Shown: positions 1-7,476 of the stretch, piece after piece
How positions within the stretch are numbered: the stretch's first letter is position 1
Layout of the letters: each line of letters starts with the position of its first letter
NCBI GenBank assembly: GCA_014239365.1
Contig: JAAZZB010000031.1
Coordinates: forward strand, 44,587 to 108,586
Direction: 5' to 3'
DNA: 64,000 nucleotides
Origin: Verrucomicrobiia bacterium
GTDB lineage: Bacteria > Verrucomicrobiota > Verrucomicrobiia > Limisphaerales > UBA1100
Translations under genes and position numbers: made by a program
Notes under the pieces: generated by a model
Database searches by the model: none
Seen by the model: only the letters and a program-made list of their open reading frames with translations
What the model was told of the DNA's origin: nothing

Positions 1-1
1 A

Positions 2-349
2 GAAACGCGCATCGTGATGAAGTTTCACCCACGCATCGCGCCGTACAAAGTGGGCGTGTTCCCGCTGCTCAAAAACAAACCCGAGCTCGTCGCTAAAGCC
101 CGCGAAGTCTGTAACCTGCTCCGCCCGCACATGGCAGTGTTCTACGACGAAGGCGGCGCCATCGGCCGCCGCTACCGCCGCCAAGACGAAGCCGGAACCC
201 CCTACGGCGTCACCATTGATTTCGACACCCTCGGCGAACAAGGCGACGAGTTGAAAGACACCATCACTCTCCGCGACCGCGACACCATGGAGCAAACGCG
301 GATGCCGATTGGAGAACTGCTCGGGTTTTTGCTGGAGAAGATTCGGTAG
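2..349 (+). CDS. glyS: glycyl-tRNA synthetase, C-terminal fragment (5' end outside window)
   Basis: This is the last 115 residues of the class II dimeric glycyl-tRNA synthetase, which charges tRNA-Gly in the cytoplasm. The frame is open from the window edge, so the track's GTG at 14 is not the real start. The segment is the C-terminal anticodon-binding domain: it has the conserved run around [14 protein letters not shown], then [16 protein letters not shown], a GTP-like Gly-Thr-Pro step, and the closing TVRDRD-type strand seen here as [10 protein letters not shown]. The catalytic core lies upstream and cannot be judged. A perfect palindrome follows the stop codon. Confidence 0.93.
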   Translation, partial: ETRIVMKFHPRIAPYKVGVFPLLKNKPELVAKAREVCNLLRPHMAVFYDEGGAIGRRYRRQDEAGTPYGVTIDFDTLGEQGDELKDTITLRDRDTMEQTRMPIGELLGFLLEKIR

Positions 350-356
350 TTTTTTA

Positions 357-386
357 TTTACCACAGAGGCATGCCTCTGTGGTAAA
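357..386. repeat. 30-bp perfect palindrome after glyS
   Basis: TTTACCACAGAGGCA is followed directly by its exact reverse complement, giving a 15-bp stem with no loop spacer. It lies 7 bp after the glyS stop and 39 bp before larB. It could end glyS transcription or protect its mRNA end, but no clear T-run follows in the glyS direction, so a classical intrinsic terminator is not shown. Confidence 0.6.
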
Positions 387-425
387 AAATTGTCTCCCGC
401 CCCCACCCGTGGCACACTCCCGCCC

Positions 426-1181
426 ATGACCCCCACCGAAGCCGCCAAGTTGCTCGACCAATTTCGCGCCGGCAAAATCAGCCGCGCGAAAGCCCTCGCC
501 GCATTGGGCGCGGAGCCCGTCACTGACCTCGGCTTCGCGCAGGTGGATCAACACCGCGCACTGCGCCAAGGCTTCCCCGAAGTCATTTACGGCAGCGGCA
601 AAACACCCGCGCAAACCGTCAAGATCGCCGCTGAGATTCTCAAGCAAAACGACCGCGTCCTCATCACCCGCATCACCGACGCCCACGCCAAAGCGATGGC
701 GAAAAAATTCCCAAAAGCCAAACACCACAAAACCGCCCGCTGCATCGTCATCGAAAAAAAGAAATTCAAAAAACTCAAAGGCACCATCGCCATCCTCTCC
801 GCCGGCACCAGCGATTTGCCCGTGGCCGAGGAAGCCGCCGTCACCGCCGAGGCGATGGGCAACCGCGTCTTGCGCATCCACGACGTGGGCGTGGCCGGAC
901 TGCACCGCCTCCTCGCCCGCGCCAAAGATTTCCGCGCGGCGAATGTATTGATCGTCGTCGCCGGAATGGAAGGCGCGCTACCCAGCGTCGTCGCCGGCCT
1001 CGTTGACAAACCCGTCATCGCCGTCCCCACCAGCATCGGCTACGGCGCCAGCTTCGAAGGCGTCGCCGCCCTGCTCGGAATGTTAAATTCATGCGGCAGC
1101 GGCGTCACCGTCGTCAACATCGACAACGGCTTCGGCGCCGCCTACGCCGCCAGCCAAATCAATGCACTCTGCGATAATTAA
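426..1181 (+). CDS. larB: LarB, nickel-pincer cofactor biosynthesis (NaAD carboxylase/hydrolase)
   Basis: LarB carboxylates nicotinic acid adenine dinucleotide and hydrolyses the phosphoanhydride, the first step to the nickel-pincer nucleotide used by lactate racemase-type enzymes. The ATG at 426 gives 251 residues, the usual size; the track's start at 309 would overlap glyS and adds a non-homologous leader. The PurE/AIR-carboxylase-like domain occupies the C-terminal half, with AGTSDLPVAEEA, a glycine-rich AGMEGALPSVVAGL loop, and the C-terminal SCGSGVTVVNIDNG stretch. Cys223 there matches the conserved catalytic cysteine of LarB. It abuts the next gene (stop then ATG with no gap), and larC follows one gene later. 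larE was not seen in the window. Confidence 0.93.
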   Translation: MTPTEAAKLLDQFRAGKISRAKALAALGAEPVTDLGFAQVDQHRALRQGFPEVIYGSGKTPAQTVKIAAEILKQNDRVLITRITDAHAKAMAKKFPKAKHHKTARCIVIEKKKFKKLKGTIAILSAGTSDLPVAEEAAVTAEAMGNRVLRIHDVGVAGLHRLLARAKDFRAANVLIVVAGMEGALPSVVAGLVDKPVIAVPTSIGYGASFEGVAALLGMLNSCGSGVTVVNIDNGFGAAYAASQINALCDN

Positions 1182-2126
1182 ATGAAAATTTTCATATCAG
1201 CACTAATCCTCTTTGCGAGCTTTACAACGCTTCACGCCCAAGAAGCGCCGCACAAAAAATTGCAGGCGGCTTCGGTGGAGATTTTATTGAACGGGCGCTT
1301 GGTGGGCTCCGGTTGTGTGGCGAGTGCTTCGGGGCAGGTGCTGACGGCTAATCACGTGGCACCTAATGACAACCCCAAATTGGAAATTTTGTCGCCCTCT
1401 TTGGGGCGGCATCCGGTCACGGTGTTGGCGCGCGATCGCGGGCACGATTTGATGCTGCTCGCGCTGCCCAAACGCAAGGAAGCTTATCCGCACCTAGCCG
1501 TCGCAGCAGCCGCACCTCGCGTGGGTGCGCGTGTTTGGCTGCACGGCGCGCCGGTGTTTCGGCATCACATCACTTTGCCCGGAACGATTGCGCGCGCGGA
1601 TACCGCGTTTGAATTTTATGATGGCGCGTTTCGTGAAGTCCAGTATATCGCCGGCCTCGCGCCAAGTGGCACTTCCGGCGGCCCGTGGGTTAATACACGC
1701 GGCGAACTCATTGGCGTGCAAAGCGCTGTGATGTCTATCAAGGGCGCGCCGCAGGGAATCGCCTACGCCGCGCCGTGGGCGGCCGTGCGCGCGTTGATCA
1801 AAAATCCGCGCACCCTCGAAAGCACCACAATGCATTCCGCCGTGGAAGAAATCTGGGGCCAATCCCCCGCGACCATCGCCAAATTCCCCAAAGGCACCCG
1901 CGGCCTTGTGGCGCGCCACGTGAAACCCAAAGGTGCCGCCGCCACCGCCGGTCTTGCGGAATGGGACATCATCACCGCCATCGACGGCAAACCCGTGCAA
2001 CGCACTGACAACTTAATGCGCCGCATCCGCGCCAAAAAACCCGGCCAAGTCATCGAGCTAAACGTCACCGATCGCACCGGCAAAAACCCGCGCGCACTCA
2101 AAGTGAAACTCGCGCCCGTGCGTTGA
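1182..2126 (+). CDS. secreted trypsin-like (S1C) serine protease with PDZ domain
   Basis: The 314-residue protein starts with a clear signal peptide (MKIFISALILFASFTTLHAQ), so it should act in the periplasm. The catalytic triad is visible: His58 in TANHV, Asp89 in GHDLMLL and Ser165 in GTSGGPW. A PDZ domain fills roughly residues 225-310 and includes GLAEWDIITAIDGK. It is shorter than typical DegP/HtrA and has a single PDZ. It begins at the base after the larB stop and precedes larC, so it is probably co-transcribed with the lar genes. A link to nickel-cofactor maturation or to a periplasmic nickel enzyme is only suggested by position. It could equally be a general envelope-stress protease. 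Confidence 0.85.
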   Translation: MKIFISALILFASFTTLHAQEAPHKKLQAASVEILLNGRLVGSGCVASASGQVLTANHVAPNDNPKLEILSPSLGRHPVTVLARDRGHDLMLLALPKRKEAYPHLAVAAAAPRVGARVWLHGAPVFRHHITLPGTIARADTAFEFYDGAFREVQYIAGLAPSGTSGGPWVNTRGELIGVQSAVMSIKGAPQGIAYAAPWAAVRALIKNPRTLESTTMHSAVEEIWGQSPATIAKFPKGTRGLVARHVKPKGAAATAGLAEWDIITAIDGKPVQRTDNLMRRIRAKKPGQVIELNVTDRTGKNPRALKVKLAPVR

Positions 2127-2143
2127 CGAAAATGGTTTGGCAA

Positions 2144-2252
2144 GGTAGGGCGGTTTCTCCGAAACCGCCTTGGTTGATGTAGCCCGGGCCGGTGGCCCGG
2201 GCCCGGACCACCGGTCCGGGCTACAAAGCGCGCTCGGAGAGCGCGCCCTACC
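2144..2252. repeat. nested palindromic repeat (GGTAGGGCG element containing a TGTAGCCC element)
   Basis: Outer arms GGTAGGGCG (2144-2152) and CGCCCTACC (2244-2252) enclose two hairpins, GGCGGTTTC-TCC-GAAACCGCC and GCGCGCTC-GGA-GAGCGCGC. Between them lies a separate 48-bp element (2178-2225) with its own outer arms TGTAGCCC/GGGCTACA and two internal hairpins. The element without the insert occurs at 38956-39009. It fills most of the gap between the protease gene and larC. Confidence 0.8.
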
Positions 2253-2339
2253 TTCCCCAGCGCTTGACCCCTCGACAGTTTTCCCCAACCCTCTCCCCAT
2301 CCTGCACATCGTGACTATCCCTGTTAAAAAACTGGTTCA

Positions 2340-3599
2340 ATGAAAACTCTCTACCTCGATATCTTCAGCGGCATCAGCGGCGATATGTTTCTCGGTGCGA
2401 TGATCGACCTCGGCGTGGATTTCGATGCGCTGGAAACAAAGCTAAAAAAACTCAACCTCGAAGGCTACACCCTCAGCGCCAATCGTCGCCAAAAGTGCGC
2501 CATCGATGGCGTAAAATTTGATGTGCATTTGGCGTGCGGCGATGGCGACCACAGCCACAGTCATTCACACGAACACAGCCACAGCAGCGATGACGACCAC
2601 GGGCACAGCCGCAACTTCGCGCAAATTTCGGAGATGATTCACGCCAGCGCGCTTAGCGATTGGGTGAAGCAAAAATCCGTGGCCGTCTTCCAGCGCGTTG
2701 CCAATGCCGAAGGAAAAATTCACGGGATGCCGCCTTTCGAAGTGCACTTTCACGAAGTCGGCGCGGTCGATTCCATCATCGACATCGTCGGCGGCTGTAT
2801 CGCCATCGAGCTGCTCGGCAAACCCCGCGTCCGCAGCGGCCCCGTCATCGAGGGCACCGGTTTCATTATGTGCGCCCACGGCCGTTTCCCCATCCCCGCG
2901 CCGGCCACGCTAAACATCCTTGCCGAGCGCGGCGTGGCCATCACCCAATGCGATGAACCGAACGAGTTGATCACCCCCACCGGCGCCGCGCTCATCGCTG
3001 AGTTCGCCGAAGACTTCGGCCCCATCCAAAAACTCACGCCCGAAAAAATCGGCTTCGGCCTCGGCACCCGCGATTGCGAGACGCGCCCCAACGTCCTCCG
3101 CGCCGTCCTCGGCCAATCCCTCAACCCTCAACCCTCAACCCTCAACCCAAAAAACGACTGGCAATCGGACACGATTGCCATTTTAGAAACCAACCTCGAC
3201 GACATTAGTTCCGAAGTGCTCGGCGATTTCGTCGAGCGCGCGCTCAAGGCCGGCGCATTGGACGTGGTGCATACACCCATCCAAATGAAAAAGAACCGCC
3301 CCGGCGTGCAGCTCAGTGTCCTGTGCGCCGAGGCCGATGCGGATACATTTTGCGAAATGATCCTGCGCGAAACCACCGCCTTCGGTGTCCGCCGCACATT
3401 AACCGAGCGCCGCAAACTCCAGCGCGAAACCATAACCGTCAAAACCCCCCACGGCGAAGTCACCGTCAAGCTCGGCAAACTCAACGGCGAAACCGTCCAA
3501 GCCGCCCCCGAATACGAAAGCTGCCGCGCCATTGCCGCGTTGGCCGATGTACCGCTCAAAGTGGTTTATGATGCGGCGTTGACCGCTACTCGGAGCTAG
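2340..3599 (+). CDS. larC: LarC, nickel insertion protein for nickel-pincer cofactor
   Basis: LarC is a CTP-dependent cyclometallase that inserts nickel into the pincer nucleotide. The 419-residue protein starts with LYLDIFSGISGDMFLGAMIDLG, a family hallmark, and has a His-rich stretch at about residues 67-90 (HSHSHSHEHSH) suited to nickel binding. HFHEVGAVDSIIDIVG and LITPTGAALI are further family motifs. The C-terminal part (about 275-419) contains ETNLDDISSEVLG and corresponds to LarC2. Residues 260-272 are encoded by four copies of the heptamer TCAACCC, apparently an in-frame repeat in the linker. A slippery heptamer A-AAA-AAC lies in phase right after it. In Lactiplantibacillus the two halves are joined by a programmed frameshift; here they are one frame. 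Confidence 0.94.
   Translation: MKTLYLDIFSGISGDMFLGAMIDLGVDFDALETKLKKLNLEGYTLSANRRQKCAIDGVKFDVHLACGDGDHSHSHSHEHSHSSDDDHGHSRNFAQISEMIHASALSDWVKQKSVAVFQRVANAEGKIHGMPPFEVHFHEVGAVDSIIDIVGGCIAIELLGKPRVRSGPVIEGTGFIMCAHGRFPIPAPATLNILAERGVAITQCDEPNELITPTGAALIAEFAEDFGPIQKLTPEKIGFGLGTRDCETRPNVLRAVLGQSLNPQPSTLNPKNDWQSDTIAILETNLDDISSEVLGDFVERALKAGALDVVHTPIQMKKNRPGVQLSVLCAEADADTFCEMILRETTAFGVRRTLTERRKLQRETITVKTPHGEVTVKLGKLNGETVQAAPEYESCRAIAALADVPLKVVYDAALTATRS
3118..3148. repeat. TCAACCC heptamer repeat inside larC
   Basis: Four perfect tandem copies of TCAACCC (3121-3148) are preceded by CCC. Three units make 21 bp and so preserve the reading frame, encoding an Asn-Pro-Gln-Pro-Ser-Thr-Leu type linker. 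The reverse complement (GGTTGAGGGTTGAGGGG) occurs between genes at 35298-35313, so this is a dispersed word rather than a larC-specific feature. Confidence 0.8.
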
Positions 3600-3635
3600 A
3601 GACTGCTTGCCATTCAAATTTGCTGCGCCAAACTG

Positions 3636-5927
3636 TTGGCCGTGAGACGAACAGGAATCACTTTTTTTATGTTACTGTCGTTAATTGCGACAGCGGCACC
3701 TGATTTCAGCCGGGAGGTGCTGCCGATTCTTTCGAACCACTGCTTCACCTGTCATGGGCCAGATGCCAAGGCGCGCAAGGTGAAGCTGCGGCTGGACCAA
3801 GAGAAGGGAGCGAAGGCGGAGGTGATTGTGCCGGGCAAAAGCGGGGAGAGCGAACTCATCGCGCGGATTTTTTCCAGCGACCCCGACGAGCAAATGCCGC
3901 CGCCGGATTCGAAGCTCAAGCTTACCGCCGCGCAAAAGGCCACGCTCAAGGAATGGGTGGATGCCGGCGCGAAGTGGGGCACGCATTGGGCGTACGAGCC
4001 GCCCCGTCGATCGGCCTTGCCGAAGGTTAACAATGCCAAGTGGTCGCGCAATGAAATTGACCATTTCATCCTCGCGCGATTGGAACGCGAAAGGCTGAAG
4101 CCTTCGGCCGAGGCGGATAGAATTACTTGGCTTCGGCGCGTCTCCCTCGACCTCACCGGCCTCCCGCCTACGCTGAAAGAGGTCGATGCTTTCCTAAAAT
4201 CGTCAATCGAAAATCCAAAATCGTCATTCAACAAAGTGGTCAACCGCCTGTTGGCTTCGCCGCGTTACGGCGAGCGCATGGCGTGGGATTGGCTCGAGGC
4301 CGCGCGCTACGCCGATAGCAACGGCTACCAAGGCGACAACGATCGCACGATGTGGCCGTGGCGCGATTGGGTGGTGCGTACGCTCAACGCCAATGTGCCG
4401 TACGATAAATTCACCATCGAGCAACTCGCGGGCGATTTGTTGCCCAAGGCCACACACGAGCAGCGGCTGGCGACGGCGTTCAATCGCAACCACATGATTA
4501 ACGGCGAGGGTGGCCGCATCGCGGAGGAGAATCGCGTGGAATATATTTTCGACCAAATGGAAACGATGAGCACCCTTTGGCTGGGCGCCACGATGACCTG
4601 CAGCCGCTGCCACGACCACAAATTCGACGCCATCACGCAGCGCGATTACTACAGCCTGTTTGCGTTTTTCAATAACACGCCCGTGAATGGCGGCGGCGGC
4701 AGCGGCCAAACCGCACCCGTGCTCGCCGTGGGATCGCCCGCGCAACAAAAGGAAATTTTGGAACTGGAGAAAAAAATTCAGTCTCTGAAAGAAAAATCAA
4801 AAATCGACGCTGCAAAAAAACAGATCGTCAACCTTCGTAAGAAATTTCCCAAAGTGATGGTGATGCAGGAGCAGGCCAAAGCGCGCACCACCAAAGTGCT
4901 GGTGCGTGGCGTGTATAATAATCCGAGCAATGTGGCCGTGACTTCCGCATGGCCGGCGGTGTTTGGCATGAAAGCGCAACAGCGCGACCCTACCCGACTT
5001 CATCTCGCGCAGTGGCTTGTGAACGATAAGCACCCGATCACCGCGCGCGTCACCGTGAATCGCATTTGGCAGCAGTTCTTCGGAACTGGCCTCGTGAAGA
5101 CGCCGGAAGATTTCGGCGTGCAAGGCGAGCGACCGAGCCATCCGCAGTTGCTCGATTGGCTGGCGTTGGAATTCATCGAGAGTGGTTGGGACGTGAAGGC
5201 ACTGCACAAACGCATCGTGCTCAGCGCGACTTATCGGCAAACCTCGCGCGTGACGCCGGCTTTGCGTGAACGCGACCCCGCCAACCGCCTCCTCGCGCGA
5301 ATGACGCGGCAACGCTTGCCCTCGTGGATGATCCGCGATCAAGCATTATTCGTCAGCGGTTTGCTCGTCGAGAAACGCGGCGGCCCGCCGGTGAAGACTT
5401 ACCAACCCGCCGGCGTGTGGGCCGAGGCCACGTTTGGCAAAAAGAAATACACGCGCGGCAAAGGCGAGGATTTATATCGTCGCAGCCTTTACACTTTTTG
5501 GCGGCGCATCATTGGCCCCACCATGTTCTTCGATGAATCCAAACGCCAAACCTGTCACGTGCGCCGATCCCGCACCAACACCCCGCTGCACGCGCTCATT
5601 GTTTTGAACGACACCAGTTACATCGAAGCCGCCCGTGCCATGGCCCAACGTGTATTAAAAGAAGGCGGCCCGGATGACAAAACCCGCACCGCCCACGCCT
5701 TCCGCCTCGCCACCGCCCGCGCCCCCAAACCCAACGAACGCGCCGTGCTCCTCCAAAGCCTCCAAAAACTTCGCGTTACCTACGCCCAAAACCCAGCCGC
5801 TACGAAGGCCCTTTTGACCATCGGCGAATCCAAACGCGACGAAAAACTGAACCCCACCGACCACGCGGCATTCACGGTGCTGTGCAACATGATTTTAAAT
5901 CTGGACGAGGTCATTACGCGGGAATAA
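3636..5927 (+). CDS. PSD1-type cytochrome c protein (PSCyt1-DUF1549-DUF1553)
   Basis: Exported protein of the planctomycete/verrucomicrobial cytochrome family. After a signal peptide (RRTGITFFMLLSLIATAA) the PSCyt1 region has a heme motif in NHCFTCHGPDAKARK, then DUF1549 with RYGERMAWDWLEAARYADSNG, a second CxxCH in CSRCHDHKFDAI, and DUF1553 with ITARVTVNRIWQQFFG and TNTPLHALIVLND. At 763 residues it is on the short side because the middle region between DUF1549 and DUF1553 is brief. The start is uncertain: TTG 3636, GTG 3642 and ATG 3669 are all in frame. The positive n-region favours one of the first two. The stop overlaps the ATG of the DUF1501 gene by one base (TAATG). The pair is thought to be secreted and redox-linked; the substrate is unknown. 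Confidence 0.88.
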   Translation: MAVRRTGITFFMLLSLIATAAPDFSREVLPILSNHCFTCHGPDAKARKVKLRLDQEKGAKAEVIVPGKSGESELIARIFSSDPDEQMPPPDSKLKLTAAQKATLKEWVDAGAKWGTHWAYEPPRRSALPKVNNAKWSRNEIDHFILARLERERLKPSAEADRITWLRRVSLDLTGLPPTLKEVDAFLKSSIENPKSSFNKVVNRLLASPRYGERMAWDWLEAARYADSNGYQGDNDRTMWPWRDWVVRTLNANVPYDKFTIEQLAGDLLPKATHEQRLATAFNRNHMINGEGGRIAEENRVEYIFDQMETMSTLWLGATMTCSRCHDHKFDAITQRDYYSLFAFFNNTPVNGGGGSGQTAPVLAVGSPAQQKEILELEKKIQSLKEKSKIDAAKKQIVNLRKKFPKVMVMQEQAKARTTKVLVRGVYNNPSNVAVTSAWPAVFGMKAQQRDPTRLHLAQWLVNDKHPITARVTVNRIWQQFFGTGLVKTPEDFGVQGERPSHPQLLDWLALEFIESGWDVKALHKRIVLSATYRQTSRVTPALRERDPANRLLARMTRQRLPSWMIRDQALFVSGLLVEKRGGPPVKTYQPAGVWAEATFGKKKYTRGKGEDLYRRSLYTFWRRIIGPTMFFDESKRQTCHVRRSRTNTPLHALIVLNDTSYIEAARAMAQRVLKEGGPDDKTRTAHAFRLATARAPKPNERAVLLQSLQKLRVTYAQNPAATKALLTIGESKRDEKLNPTDHAAFTVLCNMILNLDEVITRE

Positions 5928-7369
5928 TGAACCCAATTACTGAAAATCAACTGATGACCAACCGACGGCAGTTTTTTGGGCGATCGGCGGTGGGGATTGG
6001 GGCGGCGGCTTTGGGGGGATTGCTGGCGCGGGAGGGCGCGGCTGCGGATGGGTTGCCGGGGTTGCCGCATTTTGCGCCGAAGGCGAAGCGGGTGGTTTAT
6101 TTGTTCATGAACGGCGCTCCGACGCATACGGATTTGTTTGATTACAAGCCGTTGCAAAAACAGATGCACGGGCAACCGGTGCCGCAGTCGTTTGTGGAAG
6201 GCAAACGGTTTAGCACGATGACGGGCAACCCGAAGGGCAAGGTGATGCTCGCGCCGATTGAGCCGTTCAAGCAACACGGACGGAGCGGCGCGTGGGCGAG
6301 CAACTTTATGCCGCACATCGGCGCGGCGGCGGACGATATTTGCTTCATCAAGAGCATGCACACCACGCAGGTGAACCACGCACCGGCGGTGTCGTTTTTC
6401 CTTTCCGGCGGCGAGATGCCCGGCCGGCCGACGATGGGCGCGTGGCTCAGCTACGGCCTCGGCAGCGACACGGAAAATTTGCCGGCGTTTGTGGCGATGA
6501 CGAGTGTGAGCAAAGGCACAACGTGCGGGCAGATTTTTTATGACTACTATTGGGGCAGCGGATTTTTGCCGACTCGCTTTCAGGGCGTGAAATTTCGTGG
6601 CGGCGGCGCGCCGGTTTTGTATTTGAAAAATCCCGCCGGTCTCGCGAGTAGCACGCGGCGCGGGATGCTTGATGACCTCGCGCAGCTAAACCAAATGCGA
6701 CACGCGGAATTTGGCGACCCGGAAATCCTCACGCGCATCGCGCAGTACGAGATGGCGTATCGCATGCAAACAAGCGTGCCGGAGTTGACTGATGTTTCCA
6801 GTGAACCCAAAAGCGTGCTGGACCTCTACGGACCGCAAGTGAAAGAGCGCGGCACCTTCGCGTACAATTGCCTCATGGCGCGGCGGTTGCTCGAGCGCGG
6901 CACGCGGTTTGTGCAGGTGATGCACGCGGGCTGGGACCAACACCGTAGCGTGACCACTGAGCTCTACACTCAATGCAAAGACACCGATCAGCCTAGCGCC
7001 GGCTTGCTGCGTGATCTCAAGCAACGCGGCTTGCTCGAGGACACGCTTATAATCTGGGGCGGCGAATTCGGCCGCACCCCATTCCTGCAGGGCGATCTCA
7101 AAAACCGCAAGCAATGGGGCCGCGATCATCACCCCTATGCGTTCACCACATGGATGGCCGGCGGCGGCGTGAAGCCCGGCATTACCTACGGTGCCAGCGA
7201 CGCCCTCGGCATGAACGCCGTTGAGAACCCCGTCCATGTTCATGATTTTCAAGCCACGCTGCTGCACTTGCTCGGCATCGACCACGAACGCTTCACCTAC
7301 AAATTCCAAGGCCGCCGTTTTCGGTTAACCGATGTGCACGGGAAATTGGTGAAGGGAATTCTGGCTTAA
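5927..7369 (+). CDS. DUF1501 family protein with Tat signal
   Basis: 480 residues from ATG 5927, which overlaps the previous stop. The track's upstream start would run inside the cytochrome gene. The N-terminus has a twin-arginine signal (NRRQFFGRSAVGIGAAALGG), so it is exported folded. DUF1501 has an alkaline-phosphatase-like fold. Family motifs are FVQVMHAGWDQH, IIWGGEFGRTPF, GRDHHPYAFTTWMAGGG and the C-terminal HVHDFQATLLHLLGIDHERF. The gene partners the upstream PSD1 cytochrome, a pairing repeated 3 kb downstream. The enzymatic reaction is not known, though sulfatase/phosphatase-like chemistry is plausible from the fold. Confidence 0.88.
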   Translation: MNPITENQLMTNRRQFFGRSAVGIGAAALGGLLAREGAAADGLPGLPHFAPKAKRVVYLFMNGAPTHTDLFDYKPLQKQMHGQPVPQSFVEGKRFSTMTGNPKGKVMLAPIEPFKQHGRSGAWASNFMPHIGAAADDICFIKSMHTTQVNHAPAVSFFLSGGEMPGRPTMGAWLSYGLGSDTENLPAFVAMTSVSKGTTCGQIFYDYYWGSGFLPTRFQGVKFRGGGAPVLYLKNPAGLASSTRRGMLDDLAQLNQMRHAEFGDPEILTRIAQYEMAYRMQTSVPELTDVSSEPKSVLDLYGPQVKERGTFAYNCLMARRLLERGTRFVQVMHAGWDQHRSVTTELYTQCKDTDQPSAGLLRDLKQRGLLEDTLIIWGGEFGRTPFLQGDLKNRKQWGRDHHPYAFTTWMAGGGVKPGITYGASDALGMNAVENPVHVHDFQATLLHLLGIDHERFTYKFQGRRFRLTDVHGKLVKGILA

Positions 7370-7476
7370 AACTCCGCTTCTTCGCGTGAGAATATTTCCC
7401 AACGGTGAATCATTCTTGTGCTGACCGTGTCCAATCTTTACAGCGACTGTTTTTGCGCACACACTGACCTTTTGCG

